Source of the DNA: Hermetia illucens
Lineage: Eukaryota > Arthropoda > Insecta > Diptera > Stratiomyidae
Direction: 5' to 3'
NCBI RefSeq assembly: GCF_905115235.1
Contig: NC_051852.1
Coordinates: 137,688,027 to 137,752,026 of the forward strand
Length of the DNA stretch: 64,000 bases
A program made the position numbers and the translations under genes. The first letter of the stretch is position 1. Each line of letters begins with the position of its first letter. The notes below the pieces were generated by a model. The model was not told the DNA's origin. It ran no database searches and was given only the letters and a program-made list of their open reading frames with translations. This document shows, one piece after another, positions 1 through 11,820 of the stretch.

Positions 1-1180
1 ATTTGAAAACTAATATTTTGAAATTATTATTTATTTAGAATCCAGACGGGATGTGGGAGATTGAAAATTTCTGCAGAAAACCAATTCTAAACAATAAAAT
101 AATAAGGTGATTTGCATGTCAAGAAACCGCAAGTACTAGAGGAGAGCTGGGTTTCCGAAACCTGCTTGAAAAAAGGCAGCTTATGGCCAGCACGGCTGGG
201 TCCACCGCAATATGCAAAATTAATGAAAAATGGGTAATATTCCGAATAATTGGTTTAGCCGGTAGAGAAAGCTGTAAAATGGAATAAAGTCTTAGTGATC
301 TCAAAGCCTGGGCAATTGGTGAAAAATGTGTATTTATGCGAGTTCAAAAGTGAGAGAGGTTTGCAAAATAATGTGTAAGTTTGGAAGTCAGGAATTCAGA
401 GAAAAATAAGAAAATAGGTTGGTACATAAATTGAACGAAACTCGGGATCAAGGAGAAAGAGTGTCTAAACAATACTTTGGATATGGTGACAAAAGTAGAG
501 ATAACTTTTTCTGGTGATATCTCTGTTTATAGGCAAACTTCGGTGAAAATAAAATTCATAATTATAATTTTGGAGGGAAAATAGGGTACAAAATTGCTGA
601 AAAATGGGTTAATCTTTTATAAAACTTTAAATACGGATATCTCTCTCTATTCGAGAAGAAAGCGCGATCGATAGGCTGCAACTAAAAAAACACAGCTTAA
701 TGTCCAACCAATACATGAATGGCGTCAATAAAGCGCCCCGTTTTCACTCTTCTTTCATCTCATCAGGCACCCCGTAACACGAAATTTCCAAATTCCATTA
801 ATCTATACACTGTTCTACGCAAGCAATGTTTTCCAATCCTCTCACAAAAATAAGGCTAATTTGGAATACTTGCCTCATGCAACATGATGACACTGACCCA
901 GACAGGATTAAGAGCTTCAAGTGCCATAGATCCTTGCACTTAATATATAATGAACTGCGTCTTCTTTCTTTTGTTTTTCGATTGGGGAGTCCTAAGACCA
1001 CACCCAATGATGTCGGATCGGACCAAGTGCAGAGCAACTTACTTCAACTTTTTTTTGCTCCACGAACCCCTCAAATTTGAAAAGTCAGGGGGGAAGGACG
1101 GCTTACGGTCTCGCTGCTCTCAAGGCGGAAGGCCCTGGACGAAACCATAAACCGTCTTCGTCTCTGATGTGTCTTCTTCC
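1..1180. other. AT-rich stretch, no gene recognised
   Basis: Only short open frames (under 90 codons) without recognisable motifs are present on either strand. No splice-linked coding pattern, RNA gene or repeat end could be supported here. The right part (from about 1070) may be the edge of the LINE remnant that follows. Confidence 0.5.
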
Positions 1181-1184
1181 TCTT

Positions 1185-1780
1185 CTCAGCGCTATAATCT
1201 GTTTCGCGCCTCGACTTTTTTCAGCACTTGCCTCCAACAGTTTCGGTCCAGTAATAGCATCTTCCCATTTCTTACTCGTAATAGCATTTTAAATACTCTC
1301 GAGTCATTTATACGATGTAGATGACTAGCCCAATGAAGTCTTTATAATCGTATCATAATCGAGGCTTATCCTAGATTTCATACTACATGTTGTCTCCTGT
1401 GGAACAAGCTATTTGACTTTAGAAGGGGGAGAACGGAGTAGTAAGTTTCGGTCACCAGCTGGAATCTTGTCTCTAATTTGCCGATTTCATTTGCGTCCTA
1501 TAATAGCTAACTTTGTAGATATGTAAAATCGTTAACACTATCAAAATTGAACTTACCAGGTAGTGTCCTTTTTTTGGTTTGCATCATCATTTATCCTAAC
1601 TCCAATATCCTTCGCCGTTATATCCACGCTTATCACTCGGAACAAACGTTGATACCATCAGCGTATGCCACTATGTTGTCTGGTTTAAATACTAATGCCC
1701 CTCTGGTATCGATGGAAAGAGAATCAGTTAGCGTACTTGAACCACCGTGCTCGTTGTTGTTGATTTGATGAACTAAATTA
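1185..1780 (-). mobile_element. degraded LINE reverse-transcriptase C-terminal remnant
   Basis: Read on the minus strand, broken frames give a string resembling the RT active-site region (NIVAYADGINV, with AYADG in place of YADD). Further down come FDSVNDFTYL, the usual 'F-x-Y-LG' block after the RT palm, and then RLHWASHLHRINDSRVFK, resembling the 'LRWLGHxxRM' block near the end of APE-type LINE proteins. Order and spacing fit a LINE ORF2 tail, but stops and frame changes are frequent. The clade is not assigned. The call rests on short motif resemblance only. Confidence 0.4.
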
Positions 1781-2727
1781 GTTTCGATGGAATAACAAAT
1801 TGTAGCAATATTTTGTACAGTGCTGGGTAGTGTAACCCTACTATTATAAAAATCTATAAATACTTAGTAGACATCAACACTAATTCCAACCATTTTTCTG
1901 AAACCTGTCTCATCAATACAATAAATAGTTGACTTTCTGTAGGCCTCCTAGCCCTGAAGCCACTTTAATATACGTTAATCACTTTTTCAGTGTAAGGTCT
2001 GAGCCACGCCAAATAGACAACCTTGACATACTATAACTTTGTTAATAATACTGAGATTTACAACAATTTCTCCAATATGACGCTCCACCATTCCTCTACT
2101 TTGCAATCGATGTCAAAACTGAAGTCTGCTCAGGAAATATTAACCAAGATCTTTTATTTGATATCCCACATGGCTGTATTTGGTACAAAAAAACAAATGT
2201 TCCTTTTGTATGTAGTTCAATGTAAAACGATATATTCACTGCACTCCAACCTTCCTGGAAGATATGACCATTTCTCAGAAAAGCACATGTAACAGAGAGA
2301 CGGTAAACCGGTTTTAATAAAGTTTACTTTTCCCCAAAACCTTGAAGCACGGTCGATACTTTATTCCCTTCGTTGTCTTTGAATCGCGTCGATCGCCAGC
2401 ATATTACTGCACTGTAAGCTACTGTCAAATAATCATCCTCACTCGGACCAAGTTTGCCAATTGTATACCTAAACTACATAAGCAGGACTCAGTGAAAAGC
2501 AGCTTGCCGTTCAAAACAACTCTTTTTCACAAGGACAAGATTCCGAACAGCACCGTATATGGTTTTTTTAAAATAGTTATCGTTCCGATGCTTGTAGTTC
2601 CTCTAAATAAAAATAAAACTAGCTTAGGTAGCTTAAGTACTGAGGAAGAGAGTAAGTAGCTGTCGAAATACGTATTTACTAACTATTAAAATATATTGTA
2701 GTAGGAGAAAGCTACCTAATTTTATTT
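1781..2727. other. no gene recognised
   Basis: There are two modest open frames on the plus strand (2023-2292 and 2342-2659). Neither shows a motif, membrane segment or codon pattern that I can tie to a family. They lie between two LINE remnants, so decayed repeat sequence is as likely as a gene. Confidence 0.4.
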
Positions 2728-3290
2728 TTATGTATATATGGTTGCCATTGACCCCTTGGTGGGATATAACGCGTCACCACACCTACGTGCCGTCATACAC
2801 GGTACGCTGAAATGCGCTTCAACCCATTCCAGGACTTCTTTTACTGTTCTGCGCCAAGTGTTTATGGAGAGGCTCACTCGTCGACATCTTGGGACAGTGG
2901 ATTCCTCTACATGGCGTAGCCGCCAATGGAACTGTCGCCCCTTCATAGTGAGCGACCCATCCATTGCCACCTCCGCGTTCTGATCACATCGTCTACAGGT
3001 GACAGGCGTTTATGCAGACCAGGTTCATTTTCCGAAATAGCTTCAGGCCAGCGTACTCCGACTATACATCCGAGACCATTGTTCACGAAGCCTTGGAACT
3101 TTTGAGTAACAGTATGGGGCACTTTCCGTGTTTCCATCTCATATAGCTTCTGTTTCCAAATCCAGACCCATTTACCCAAGGTCCAGGACCTAGAAAGAGA
3201 GAGCAAAAGATGTATTCAGCGTAGCCGAGGCAACTGAGGAAAACACAAAAAGTAGGAAAACTCAATTGGCGCAGACAGCAGGTCATATCC
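2728..3290 (-). mobile_element. LINE-C fragment (CFDP2/RTE-like), RT tail
   Basis: On the minus strand the segment at 3206-2943 encodes FVNNGLGCIVGVRWPEAIS, a recognisable version of 'FVNKCLRxIxGVRWP' found after the RT domain of APE-type LINEs. It is followed by DDVIRTRRWQWMGRSL ('IRxRRWxWIGHxLR') and HWRLRHVEES plus RRVSLSINTWRRTVKEVL. Upstream, the 'SRSWTLGKWVWIWKQKLYE' stretch corresponds to the block after the RT active site, but the part between has been lost. The same family recurs at 30780-32010 (minus) and 44221-44780 (plus); several nucleotide blocks match those copies directly. Confidence 0.7.
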
Positions 3291-4499
3291 TGAACTCGCG
3301 TGGTGGTATATTAAGTATTCTCAATTGTTTATCATTCCTCTTATGTTAACTCTATCTGCGACTTCTCGAATCCCAATTCTATAATACCTTACCTAACAAA
3401 TGTATGAAAACATCCATTTCCTGCATTAATTGTTTCCATCGAATTCAGAATATTTTTTAAAATCAAAATGCAATGCTCTCACTTAACATAAAATTCAAAA
3501 TGTCGGAAATATGTGCCATGCCTTCTTTTTGTGTTCGAAAGCATTCCATATTCATGTTCCCCCAAGTATGTTAGGGAGGGCTAGAAAAATTTCAGTTTTT
3601 TTCTATTTACACAAGGCATTGACTCATTTTTTCTAAGTGAATACGTAGACTGAAGTCAATACTCTACGCAACTGTGCATAAAAAATCGAGAGAATTATAC
3701 ATTCATCTGTAATGCAAATATGCACGTGGATATGTACATCTGTTTGTACGTGCGTACCTGCATTTGTACCGATACAAAGGAGCCGTGTATATTGATCTAG
3801 ATCCGCCATTCATGAACCATAGTCACGGTTGATTTCAACCATGAGTTTCCCAGTAATACTTTTGCTAATATGCTTCATTAAATTCTATATCCACGTGGCA
3901 TTGTGAGTGCGGAAATAAATGGATGTGGGAAAAGTGTGAGGAAAATTCTTGAACTGTTGGTGCATGGATTTTTTATAGAGGACAAAACTAAATATAAAAT
4001 ATTCATGTATTGCAATTAATAGCAAATATCTACCCATGAAGATCTAATATTGACAGCAAGGCAAGGATACAATTTTTAAAAAGACGCCAACTGGGATTAA
4101 GGAATAAGACGGTTTAATACATGACCTCCCGGAAAATTTAATAATTTCCTTAAGGAGCCACAGACTATTGGAGACAGCTCTTCCAACCCTCAAGGCCGTG
4201 CTAGAGCTAGTAAGTTACACCCATTTGAATGTTTTGGTGTGTCTCCCCCTCTCCATTCCTTAAGGTGAAAAGAATAAAAAATTTTATGCTCTTGAGCCAG
4301 GAGAATAAAGAGGTTGAATAGCTACAACAGAACAAGAATTGTCACTCTTGGGCAAGACAATATGTTAAGATGCTTCCAGTCGAAGTTTCAATCCGCATTC
4401 TTTAGCGGCCGCGTTACCCGAACAGACATCACTATCGATAAGCAATGCCAACGAAACCAATCGATTGCTAGACTGAAGTCCCGCATCAGCGGTTTAAGT
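3291..4499. other. no gene recognised
   Basis: AT-rich sequence with GTAC/GTACG-containing simple stretches around 3720-3775. Short open frames carry no recognisable motif. The right half may be the decayed continuation of the BEL/Pao fossil that begins near 4500, but I see no motif that proves it. Confidence 0.4.
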
Positions 4500-5390
4500 T
4501 AATCCCAGAAATGTTCCTCCTCGATACACCCCGCTAATAACTGTAACCCTTATCGTAACTTAGCTAGAGTCACCTAACCCAACCTTGACTTTCCTTTAGT
4601 CCTGCCATTTTAACTCGTTGCACCTTTGCAAACCAAAACTGAATCGAAAAAACTCCTCCAGTAACTTCTTTATAGAACAATCCTTCTTAGCATGCGCAGC
4701 ATACACCCCTACCTTCCATAATTCATGATCCTGTATATGCACCACTACTTGCGGTGGTCTCAGAGGAAACAATCTCCATCATAGCCAGTGCGACCCTTCA
4801 GACCACAGACTTTTAGTTCCCAACGCAGACGAACGAATCTCACCAGTAGCCAGATCTGCCAGGTTTCTTACTGATTTGACCTAAAAACATCGCTCCTTAA
4901 TATCTACGGTGTGACCGTACCGTGTGACCTCACTCAACAGATCTGCAGTCTCACTTGATCCCAACTCCGAAGAAACTGAGTTTGCCTCAGCGGCACAATC
5001 TTCGTTTTAGGCGCCAATTGTGCTCCGACTTCTTTACCATGAACTATTTGACGTAAAATGCTGCCCAATAAGCTTTCTCTGATGCATGGAAGAATCCATC
5101 TAACTCCCGCTTCTCTTGCTTATGTCAACCCATCCACCTTGAGTCCTCAATTTGATTGACTTGAGGAAACTCTCATCGAATCCTTATCCACTCTATCTGG
5201 TAAAAAATCAGCCCGTCTTTCACCATGTTACCAGAGAGATTGCATTAAGATTTGTTTGCCTATGTCAACCGTTACCAAAAACCCAATGGGTCAAATATTA
5301 ATGATGTTTCCGAGAGTTCCCTTTTTGTTTATGGCTACTTACCAGACTTAATCTTCACCTTTAATCTAAACATATCCCTAATCAAAGGGT
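4500..5390 (-). mobile_element. BEL/Pao fossil, post-RT/RNase H part of pol
   Basis: The minus strand shows several BEL/Pao pol signatures in the right order: FDPLGF, RWMG plus KQEKRELDGF and HASEKAYWAAFYVK (the family's 'HGFxDASExAYGAAVY' block), and then ADLATGEIRSSALGTKSLW followed by SEGSHWL (the 'NPADLxSRGxxPxxLxxxxLWxxGPxWL' block). The element is broken, with many breaks, and is clearly old. The upstream pol portion of what is probably the same element lies at 8221-8690. LINE-A (5390-8220, opposite strand) sits between the two parts, so the LINE very likely inserted into this fossil. The middle of the RT is missing from both parts. Confidence 0.65.
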
Positions 5391-8220
5391 CAAAGAGTAG
5401 TATAGGCCCCAGGGCGAAACGTGGATTGGTACCCACGATGGAGCATGAAACCTGGAAAATGCCTGCTGAACCAACACCACCAGCTCTACTCCAAACTTTA
5501 TCTTCACCTCCACGTGGTGACCGCTGGGAGCTCTTTCTTAACGAAAAGCTGCAGACGGAGAAGAATGAAGGCGAGTCTCCCGCGCCTAAAAACGGGACAA
5601 ATTGTACCAACTTGGGTTGGGTAGGGCTGACAACTCTACACAGAAAACCGAAGTTACGAAGCTACAACAGGAGCCTCGGACTGGAAGGATTACACAACGA
5701 CGAACCCGGCAACGATAAAGGAATAACGATTTGCGCATTTTCTCATGGAGCGTGCTCTCCCTATATAGAGATGAAGCTGCTGAGCAGCTAGCCGATACCC
5801 AGTTCCAATATAGGGCTGATGTAACAGCGTTACAGGAGATGCGTTGGACAGGGACCGGTTTCCTAGAGGAGAGCCGCTACACCATATATTATAGTGGCCA
5901 TCCAGTAAACCATGTGGTCGGAGTAGGTTTCTTAGTCAGCCAAAAAATGAAACCGACTGTTATTGGCTTTGAAAACATAAGCGAACGGCTATGCACTCTG
6001 CGCTTGCGAGGTAAGTTTAGAAATATAAGCCTCATTAACGTTCACGCCCCTACAGAGGATACCTTCTACGAAGCAGTAGAACGAACCCTCGAAGCCTGTC
6101 CCAGATATGATATCATCATCATCATCATACTTGGGGATTTTAACAGCCAAGTAGGGAAGGAGCCCGTATTCAGGCGATCCATTGGCTCCCATAACTTACA
6201 CCAAAATACAAATGATAAAGGACTGCGGATTATTCAATTAGCAGTGTCACACGAAATGGTTGTTGGAAGTACCTGGTTTGCACGGAAAGCGGTCCAACCA
6301 AATTGACCACATGTTGATTGAACGCCGCCACCTCTCAGCCTTGATGAATGTCAGAACATATAGGGGGGCCAATATAGACTCGGATCACTATCTCGTTGGC
6401 ATGGTGCTCCGAGCTCGAATAACAACACCACCCAGAATCCCGTTTGACAATCAGGTGAGAGTTAACACTGAAGCCATCCGCAACACAGCCCTCCGCGACA
6501 CCTATAAGAGGGAAATAGATGCCGCAATAACCGCAGTCAACAGAGGTCCTGGAGATGAAGCATCAACTGATGATCTGCACAATCACCTGAAGAACGTTAT
6601 CATGGATACGGCCACAAACATACTTGGCCCCAGCCGCAAAAGGAGTCGGAACGGCTGGTTTGACGATGAATGTAAGCTAGCAACGGAACGGAAGAATGCC
6701 GCATACCGAGTAATGTTGCATTCTCAAAGAACGTGGGCACGCGTAGAGACTTATCACGAACTCCATCGAGCGCAGAAGCGACTTCACAGACGGAAAAGCC
6801 AGCCTGGGAAAACCAAAGAGGGAAATCTGATTTCCGACAGAATGGGCATATTGAAGCGATGGGTCGAGTACTTTGATGAGCTACTGAACAACCAGAACAT
6901 CAGCCAGTTGGAGGTCCCGCCAACTGAAGACGACGGACAAATACTGCCACCACCAAGTATAGGAGAAACAGTCCGTGCAATTCATCGCCTAAAAAATCAT
7001 AAGTCGCCAGGAGTCGATGGAAATATAACCGAATTGGTTAAATATGGAGGCGACCAATTATATCGAGCGGTTCAACCTCATGCTCAAGGTGTGGGACAAC
7101 AAATCAATGCCTGACAACTGACAACGAGGCATTATCTGTCTCATATATAAAAGGGGGGATATCACACAGTGCAGCAATTATAAAGGTATCACGTGGCTGA
7201 GTATTATCTATAAGATATTCTCCGCTATCTTGCTAGGCCGGATAGCCCCATACGCCCAGAACATCATTGGCCCATACCAAAGAGGCTTCACTCCAGGCAA
7301 ATCAGCTGTAGATAAGATTTTCTTTGTGCGGAAAGCGATGGACACGGCCGTGAGAAAATTCAGTATCCCGACGAAATTAATAAGACTGACTAGGCTGACC
7401 CTAACCAATGTGCAAGGCCAGATAAAAGCAGCAGGGTCACTCTCAAGACCATTCAATATCAACAACGGTCTATGACAAGGGGATGCCCTATTATGCGTCC
7501 TCTTTAACCTGAGCCTGGAGAAAGTGATCCGTGATGCTGAGGTAAATGTAAGAGATACGATTCTCTTTAAGTCCACCCAACTACTGGTCTATGCTGACGA
7601 TATCGACATCATGGGAAGAACCACCCGAGACGTACAAACTGCCTTCATCCAGATCGAGCAGGCGGCGCGAGAGGCTGCACATCAATAAAGGCAAGGCAAA
7701 ATATATGGTGGCAACGTCAGCACCGAAAACCAACCAACCAACAACTTCAAACCGCACTGGTCAAACGGGAAGAATAAAGATAGGAGACTACAACTTTGAG
7801 ACAGTTGATAATTTCTCCTATCTCGGGTCGAAAATCACAACCGATAACAGCTACGATGATGAAATCCGCGCACGGTTGTTGTCAGCCAACAGAGTCCATT
7901 TCAACTTACAAAAACTGCTCGGAACGTCTCACCATAGGGTCAAGGCTCTTACTGTACAAGACAATGATCTTGCCAGTCCTCATGTATTCCTCGGAGACTT
8001 GGGTTCTTAGCAAGAAAAATTGCGAACTCTTACCGCGTTCAAGAAAAGAGTCCTCCGAAGAATTTTTGGCCCCCTACATGAGCATGGACAATTCCGTAGC
8101 CTACATAACGACGAACTCTATGAGAGATACCATGACCGTCAGGTTGTGGATAAAATCCGGCTCAATAGGTTACGGTGGGCGGGCCACTTAATCCGTATGG
8201 ATGAGGATGATTCAGCCTAG
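5390..8220 (+). mobile_element. LINE-A copy 1, nearly full-length APE-type LINE
   Basis: A non-LTR retrotransposon copy with an apurinic-like endonuclease (EN) followed by reverse transcriptase (RT). The EN domain (about 5730-6470) shows 'RADVTALQEMRWTGTGF', 'ISLINVHAPTED', 'ILGDFNSQVGKE' and 'ANIDSDHYLVGMVLRARI'. RT blocks follow: 'RLKNHKSPGVDGNI' near 7000, 'GPYQRGFTPGKSA' near 7270, 'VYADDID' near 7590, and '[15 protein letters not shown]' at the end. The copy changes frame several times (for example near 6285) and has stops, so it is not translatable as one ORF. The 5' start near 5390 is set by similarity to copy 2 at about 49060. Related copies: 28305-28915 (-), 45262-45489 (-), 49060-54534 (+). 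The exact clade (CFDP2/BovB-like) is inferred from remembered motifs. Confidence 0.85.
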
Positions 8221-8690
8221 AAAGTCTATAATGTTTTGCTGATGCAAGCACCGATTGTACCTTTGTCGTTAAGCTATTTTTTACTGCACGATGATGCGGC
8301 AGGTAATGGCACCTTTCCACTGTACCCTTGTCAGCATAAACCAATGACCTGATTTGGATGTATTTATCAATACAATGCCTACACAATATCTGGATTTTCT
8401 GATTTTCTTTACACTTTTTTCTAACTGCATCAATCTTAAAATGGAAATTTCTTTTAACGTAAGACGAAGTTCTTGGGTCTTGTCTAAAAGGAATTCCGAT
8501 TATGTAACGACCGGCACCATTTTTCAGAAATGTTCCTCGCATGCCATTTGCTCTGGACTAGACGGTACTTCCTCCTCAACCTCCTCACTTTCCCACGTTC
8601 GGATATTCAGCCTACTCGAATTAGCTACGCAATTGAAACCTCTGACAGCTTTGTGCTGATGAAGGTAAGTTGCTCCCGAAATATTATATA
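8221..8690 (-). mobile_element. BEL/Pao fossil, start of pol RT region
   Basis: The minus strand has SPEQMACEEHF followed by NGAGRYIIGIPFRQDP and then YIQIRSLVYAD and CHYLPHHRAVKNSLTTKV. These are the well-known opening blocks of BEL/Pao RT ('CExHF..NxxGRYxVxLPF', 'GHM', 'YYLPHHAVxKxxSxTTKxR'). The element is broken. It reads in the same direction as the part at 4500-5390 and represents an earlier portion of pol, with LINE-A between them. Its upstream end abuts the LINE-B fragment near 8740. Confidence 0.75.
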
Positions 8691-8744
8691 TATCTACACT
8701 GTAAAATACAAATTGTAGTTTGGAGTAAGCTATCAATGGTCTAT

Positions 8745-9290
8745 GAATTTTTTCTTGCATACAAACATGGGCTGATCACGAGAACAAGTCCGATTTACCA
8801 ATATGAGCCGCAAGCAGTACTCGATAGTTCTGTTTGCACCATGTATTGGGACCGGCAAGTTCTGACTGATTGCCACATACCACACAACAAGCCTGACGTG
8901 CTGTTAGTTGACAAGACGGGTCGCTCCGCATATATTATTGATGATGCTATCCCCCATAATAACAACATTGAACGGAAATACGTGAAAAAGCAGATGAACT
9001 TTGAGCCACTGGCTCGGGAAATCAAAGAAATTTGGCATCTTTAGCGGGTGGCTGTAGTTCCCATAATATTGTCAGCTACAGATGTCCATCGCTTCCCTTG
9101 ATGTCCTGGAACTCCCACACAGTCTGGTTCAGACCACACCGAAGTACACCATTCTGCATCCGTGCTCGATATTGCGGGGAGTTCTCTCAACAGCGCCCTT
9201 TTATTTTCAGGTAGGTAGGATTGTCGTGGCCTAAATGCTTGGCACTCCTCGCTATTATTAGCATTAGTATAGATTGTGGCAAATCAAAAT
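8745..9290 (+). mobile_element. LINE-B 3' end (RLE-type, R2/R4/Dong-like)
   Basis: The C-terminal part of a LINE protein with a restriction-like endonuclease: HNKPDVLLVDKTGR, then SAYIIDDAIPHN. This gives the P-D-x14-D spacing of RLE active sites in R2/R4-type LINEs. The matching piece at 51848-52756 is longer and also shows the CCHC finger. One open frame ends at 9044. The following 3' UTR (around 9210-9260) matches the 3' UTR of the second copy, then runs into an AAAT-rich tail near 9290. Confidence 0.75.
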
Positions 9291-10700
9291 AAATGGGCGG
9301 AATGAAATCAAAATAAATAAATGAAATGGGATTGATACCAAACAGAGAAAATAAATGAATAATAAAAAAATTAAAGGAAATGAAATGAAGTTGCCTGAGA
9401 TTATGCGTTGTTCCTACTGACTACAGACCGTCTCCTCAACAGCAAGGACGCTAACCGGTAATACCTCAAAGCGAGTTCTTCTCGTTCGAATGCGCGACTA
9501 TTTCACAAGAAACTGCTTTTCATTAACAATGAGAAATAGTAAATTATCCAATCACCTTATCTTCGAGGCAAAAACCAAACGTAGAATCCATTTGCTTTCC
9601 GACAGTGCAAATAATTAGTTTTAGCGAGTTTAGGACAAGAAAGGATTGCGGAAATTGAACGCGGTCATCACTATGGGAAACCTTTTTTCCCCAATAATGA
9701 AAAGATACGTTTATCGTTTACTTTCCTCTTTATTGCATTAAATTTGTTATTTCAATTATCACAATTCCTTCTATCACAATTACGTACAATTCTTCTCAAG
9801 TAGGACAAATTCAAAAGATGCCCTAATTTATATTCACACACTTGTGAAATTCAAAATGTGTTTGAAGCGGCCAACCGACACAGATGTTAATTAACATTAC
9901 AATACTATTATTCTATTATACTTAATATAATTAAACAACCGAACAACGGATTAATTACTTGAAAAGTAAAAAATAACAAACACTAAGCCGTAAGCTTTCA
10001 TGTAGTCAAGATTCAAATTGCTCGCTCCGTGACGTCACGTGCAATGTCAGCCATTGACCAATTGGAATTCAATCAAATTTTGACGTTATATTAATCATAT
10101 TACGAAGAACTTTTGAGAATTTTTTGAAATAATTTAAAACAAAATTACGCGGCATTAGTCAGATAAAAGTCGTAACTGGAGTTCTTCTTCCGATTTGGAG
10201 ACTCTCGTAGGAATCTAGTCTCCTAACGTCGTTCACTTCCTTCAAGATATTGGCGTTGTCCAACGACAAATGGTGTTCCTGCTCCCTTATATGTCAGGCA
10301 ACCGTGGCAGAAATTATAAGGGCTCTAAGTACAACATTTGTTAATTTTAATGACCTACGGTTTCCGTTTCTTACGAAATATGCATATTCTTTTCTTAGCA
10401 CTGCACATGTTCGAATTCGAAATAACTCATCTGTCAATGCTGCCAACATATGAAGTAGTTTTGTCAAGAACCTGTTCATATCGAAGGCTCAACCCACGAA
10501 GCATATATTTCACTCTTTCCACGAATTGCGAAAATTACGCTCAGAGAAATTTTTTCAATTTTGACAGTAATTACCAAAGAGAAATTGAACCTTTAGAAGT
10601 TTATTTTTACAAATTTAAGTTTGTAACAATAATTTCTCATAAAGTTTCTATTTCCAAATATATTGACTCTAATGTGGAGTTTTCATTCTAGAACCAGAAT
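9291..10700. other. no gene recognised; contains one dispersed-repeat arm
   Basis: Noncoding, very AT-rich sequence. A segment at about 9820-9934 recurs in inverted orientation at 16023-16135. A palindromic TGACGTCA (10030-10037) overlaps a CACGTG (10036-10041). Open frames at 10250-10691 have no recognisable motifs. Confidence 0.5.
9820..9934 (+). repeat. dispersed repeat, copy 1 (inverted partner at 16023-16135)
   Basis: The stretch with AAATGTGTTTGAAGC and ACATTACAATACTATTATTC followed by TTAATATAATTA is repeated, reverse-complemented, at 16023-16135 with roughly 80 percent agreement by eye. No coding potential and no clear terminal repeats. It may be a MITE or another non-autonomous element. 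Confidence 0.6.
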
Positions 10701-10707
10701 CTTCACC

Positions 10708-10780
10708 GCCCCAGTGGCCTAATGGATAAGGCATCGGCCTCCTAAGCCGGGGATTGTGGGTTCGAGTCCCATCTGGGGTA
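10708..10780 (+). tRNA. tRNA-Arg (anticodon CCT)
   Basis: A complete 73-nt cloverleaf. The acceptor stem GCCCCAG pairs with CTGGGGT, with discriminator A. The D arm contains GGCCTAATGGATAAGG, the anticodon stem TCGGC/GCCGG encloses the loop CTCCTAA, and the T arm has the canonical GGTTCGAGTCC (B box). The anticodon CCT reads AGG arginine codons. There is no intron and CCA is not encoded. A T-run follows 11 nt downstream as pol III terminator. The gene is base-for-base identical to the one at 19504-19576. Confidence 0.97.
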
Positions 10781-10790
10781 CATCAATTAC

Positions 10791-10797
10791 TTTTTTT
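10791..10797 (+). terminator. pol III T-run terminator of the tRNA-Arg gene
   Basis: Seven consecutive T residues begin 11 nt after the tRNA 3' end, which is the expected RNA polymerase III stop signal. Confidence 0.85.
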
Positions 10798-10914
10798 ATA
10801 GCTTTTTCGATATATTTGTGGTGTCATATAGCCTGCAATGTTTATTTTAATTTCGCTTTTTTACTGTTATCTTACTAAAAAAATTGTGCAAGGCAATTAC
10901 ATTGAGGTTGATGC

Positions 10915-11820
10915 TGCTCTGTAACTTGAATTTAGAAGCAGTTCGAATTGGTTCCACCCCAACAGGGCAGCCAAAGCGGCTGAGAACTACATTGTAGATC
11001 TCTGCAGGTACTACCGTAGTTAGGAATCAAGATAAATAAGGGAAAAACGCAAATCTGCACTTTTAGGAGAAAATCTAGATACTTAGGTTCTAGAGGCATC
11101 CACAAGAAAGCTAAACGCTTGAAAATGAGAATCGGGAACACCACAGTGAGCAGATCCAGTTCGATCAAATACTTGGGAGTAACTCTGCATGAACTCCTCA
11201 AGTTCAAACCCCACCTTCAGCCCGCTATAAGCAAGGCACGCAGTGCAGTCAGTGATATCTACTATCTGCTTCGCAAGACAATAGGTCTTAGCAACTGACT
11301 CTGTATAAGACCCTGATAAGACCCGTTATCTGCTACAGAGCACCAACTTGGATCTCATGCCAAGCCATGACAAAATGCGAGTCATTCGAACGCCGAATCC
11401 TTAGACACTGCACAGGCTTGTCATACAACTGGAAAACCAAAAAGATCGGCAAAAACGCCGAAGTGTACAGGCGAGCCAAAGTCAAACCACTTCGAGAATA
11501 CGTTCTCACACTAATGGAAAGGTTCTTCGAAAGAACGGAGGACCACCCCAACCCATGAATTCGGCATCTCTACCAACAGAGTAAAACCTCCCCATTGACC
11601 ACATTCTTAAGGCCCTGCCAAATTGTGAGTTCATTCCTCAGACCCAAAATCTTCACCCTTTTTGACACTCCTTGCCTGGTAGGGGTGGATAGAGGCTAAG
11701 CCCTGGAAATTGTAATGTGCTAATTGTATATATTAGTTAAGGATTATTTATGTTAGGTTAAGCTAGGTTAAGTTAAAATAAGTTAGGTTAAGTTACATTT
11801 AACTAGATTAAGTAAGCAGA
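10915..11820 (+). mobile_element. Jockey-like LINE, RT C-terminal fragment
   Basis: Translated pieces on the plus strand give TVSRSSSIKYLGVTLHELLK and FKPHLQPAISKARSAVSDIY, then YLLRKTIGLSN, followed by ERRILRHCTGLSYNWKTKK and 'AKVKPLREYV'. These are the KYLGVTLD, 'LRKxIGLSN' and 'ERKILRRCTGL' blocks of Jockey-clade LINEs in flies. Stops interrupt the frame near 11300. The 3' part (11751-11815) is a degenerate GTTAGGTTAAG-like tandem stretch, probably the element's 3' UTR or tail. The 5' part is truncated. Confidence 0.75.

Noticed and set aside
5335-5610. Minus-strand open frame of 91 codons as a gene
   Set aside because: It is the antisense shadow of the LINE-A 5' region. A similar antisense frame appears at 48997-49182 in the other copy.
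11751-11815. GTTAGGTTAAG-like tandem stretch, reminiscent of the insect telomere repeat TTAGG
   Set aside because: Units are irregular (GTTAGGTTAA, CTAGGTTAAG, GTTAAAATAA) and sit directly behind a Jockey-like LINE. They are better explained as its 3' UTR or tail. Flies also generally lack TTAGG telomeres.
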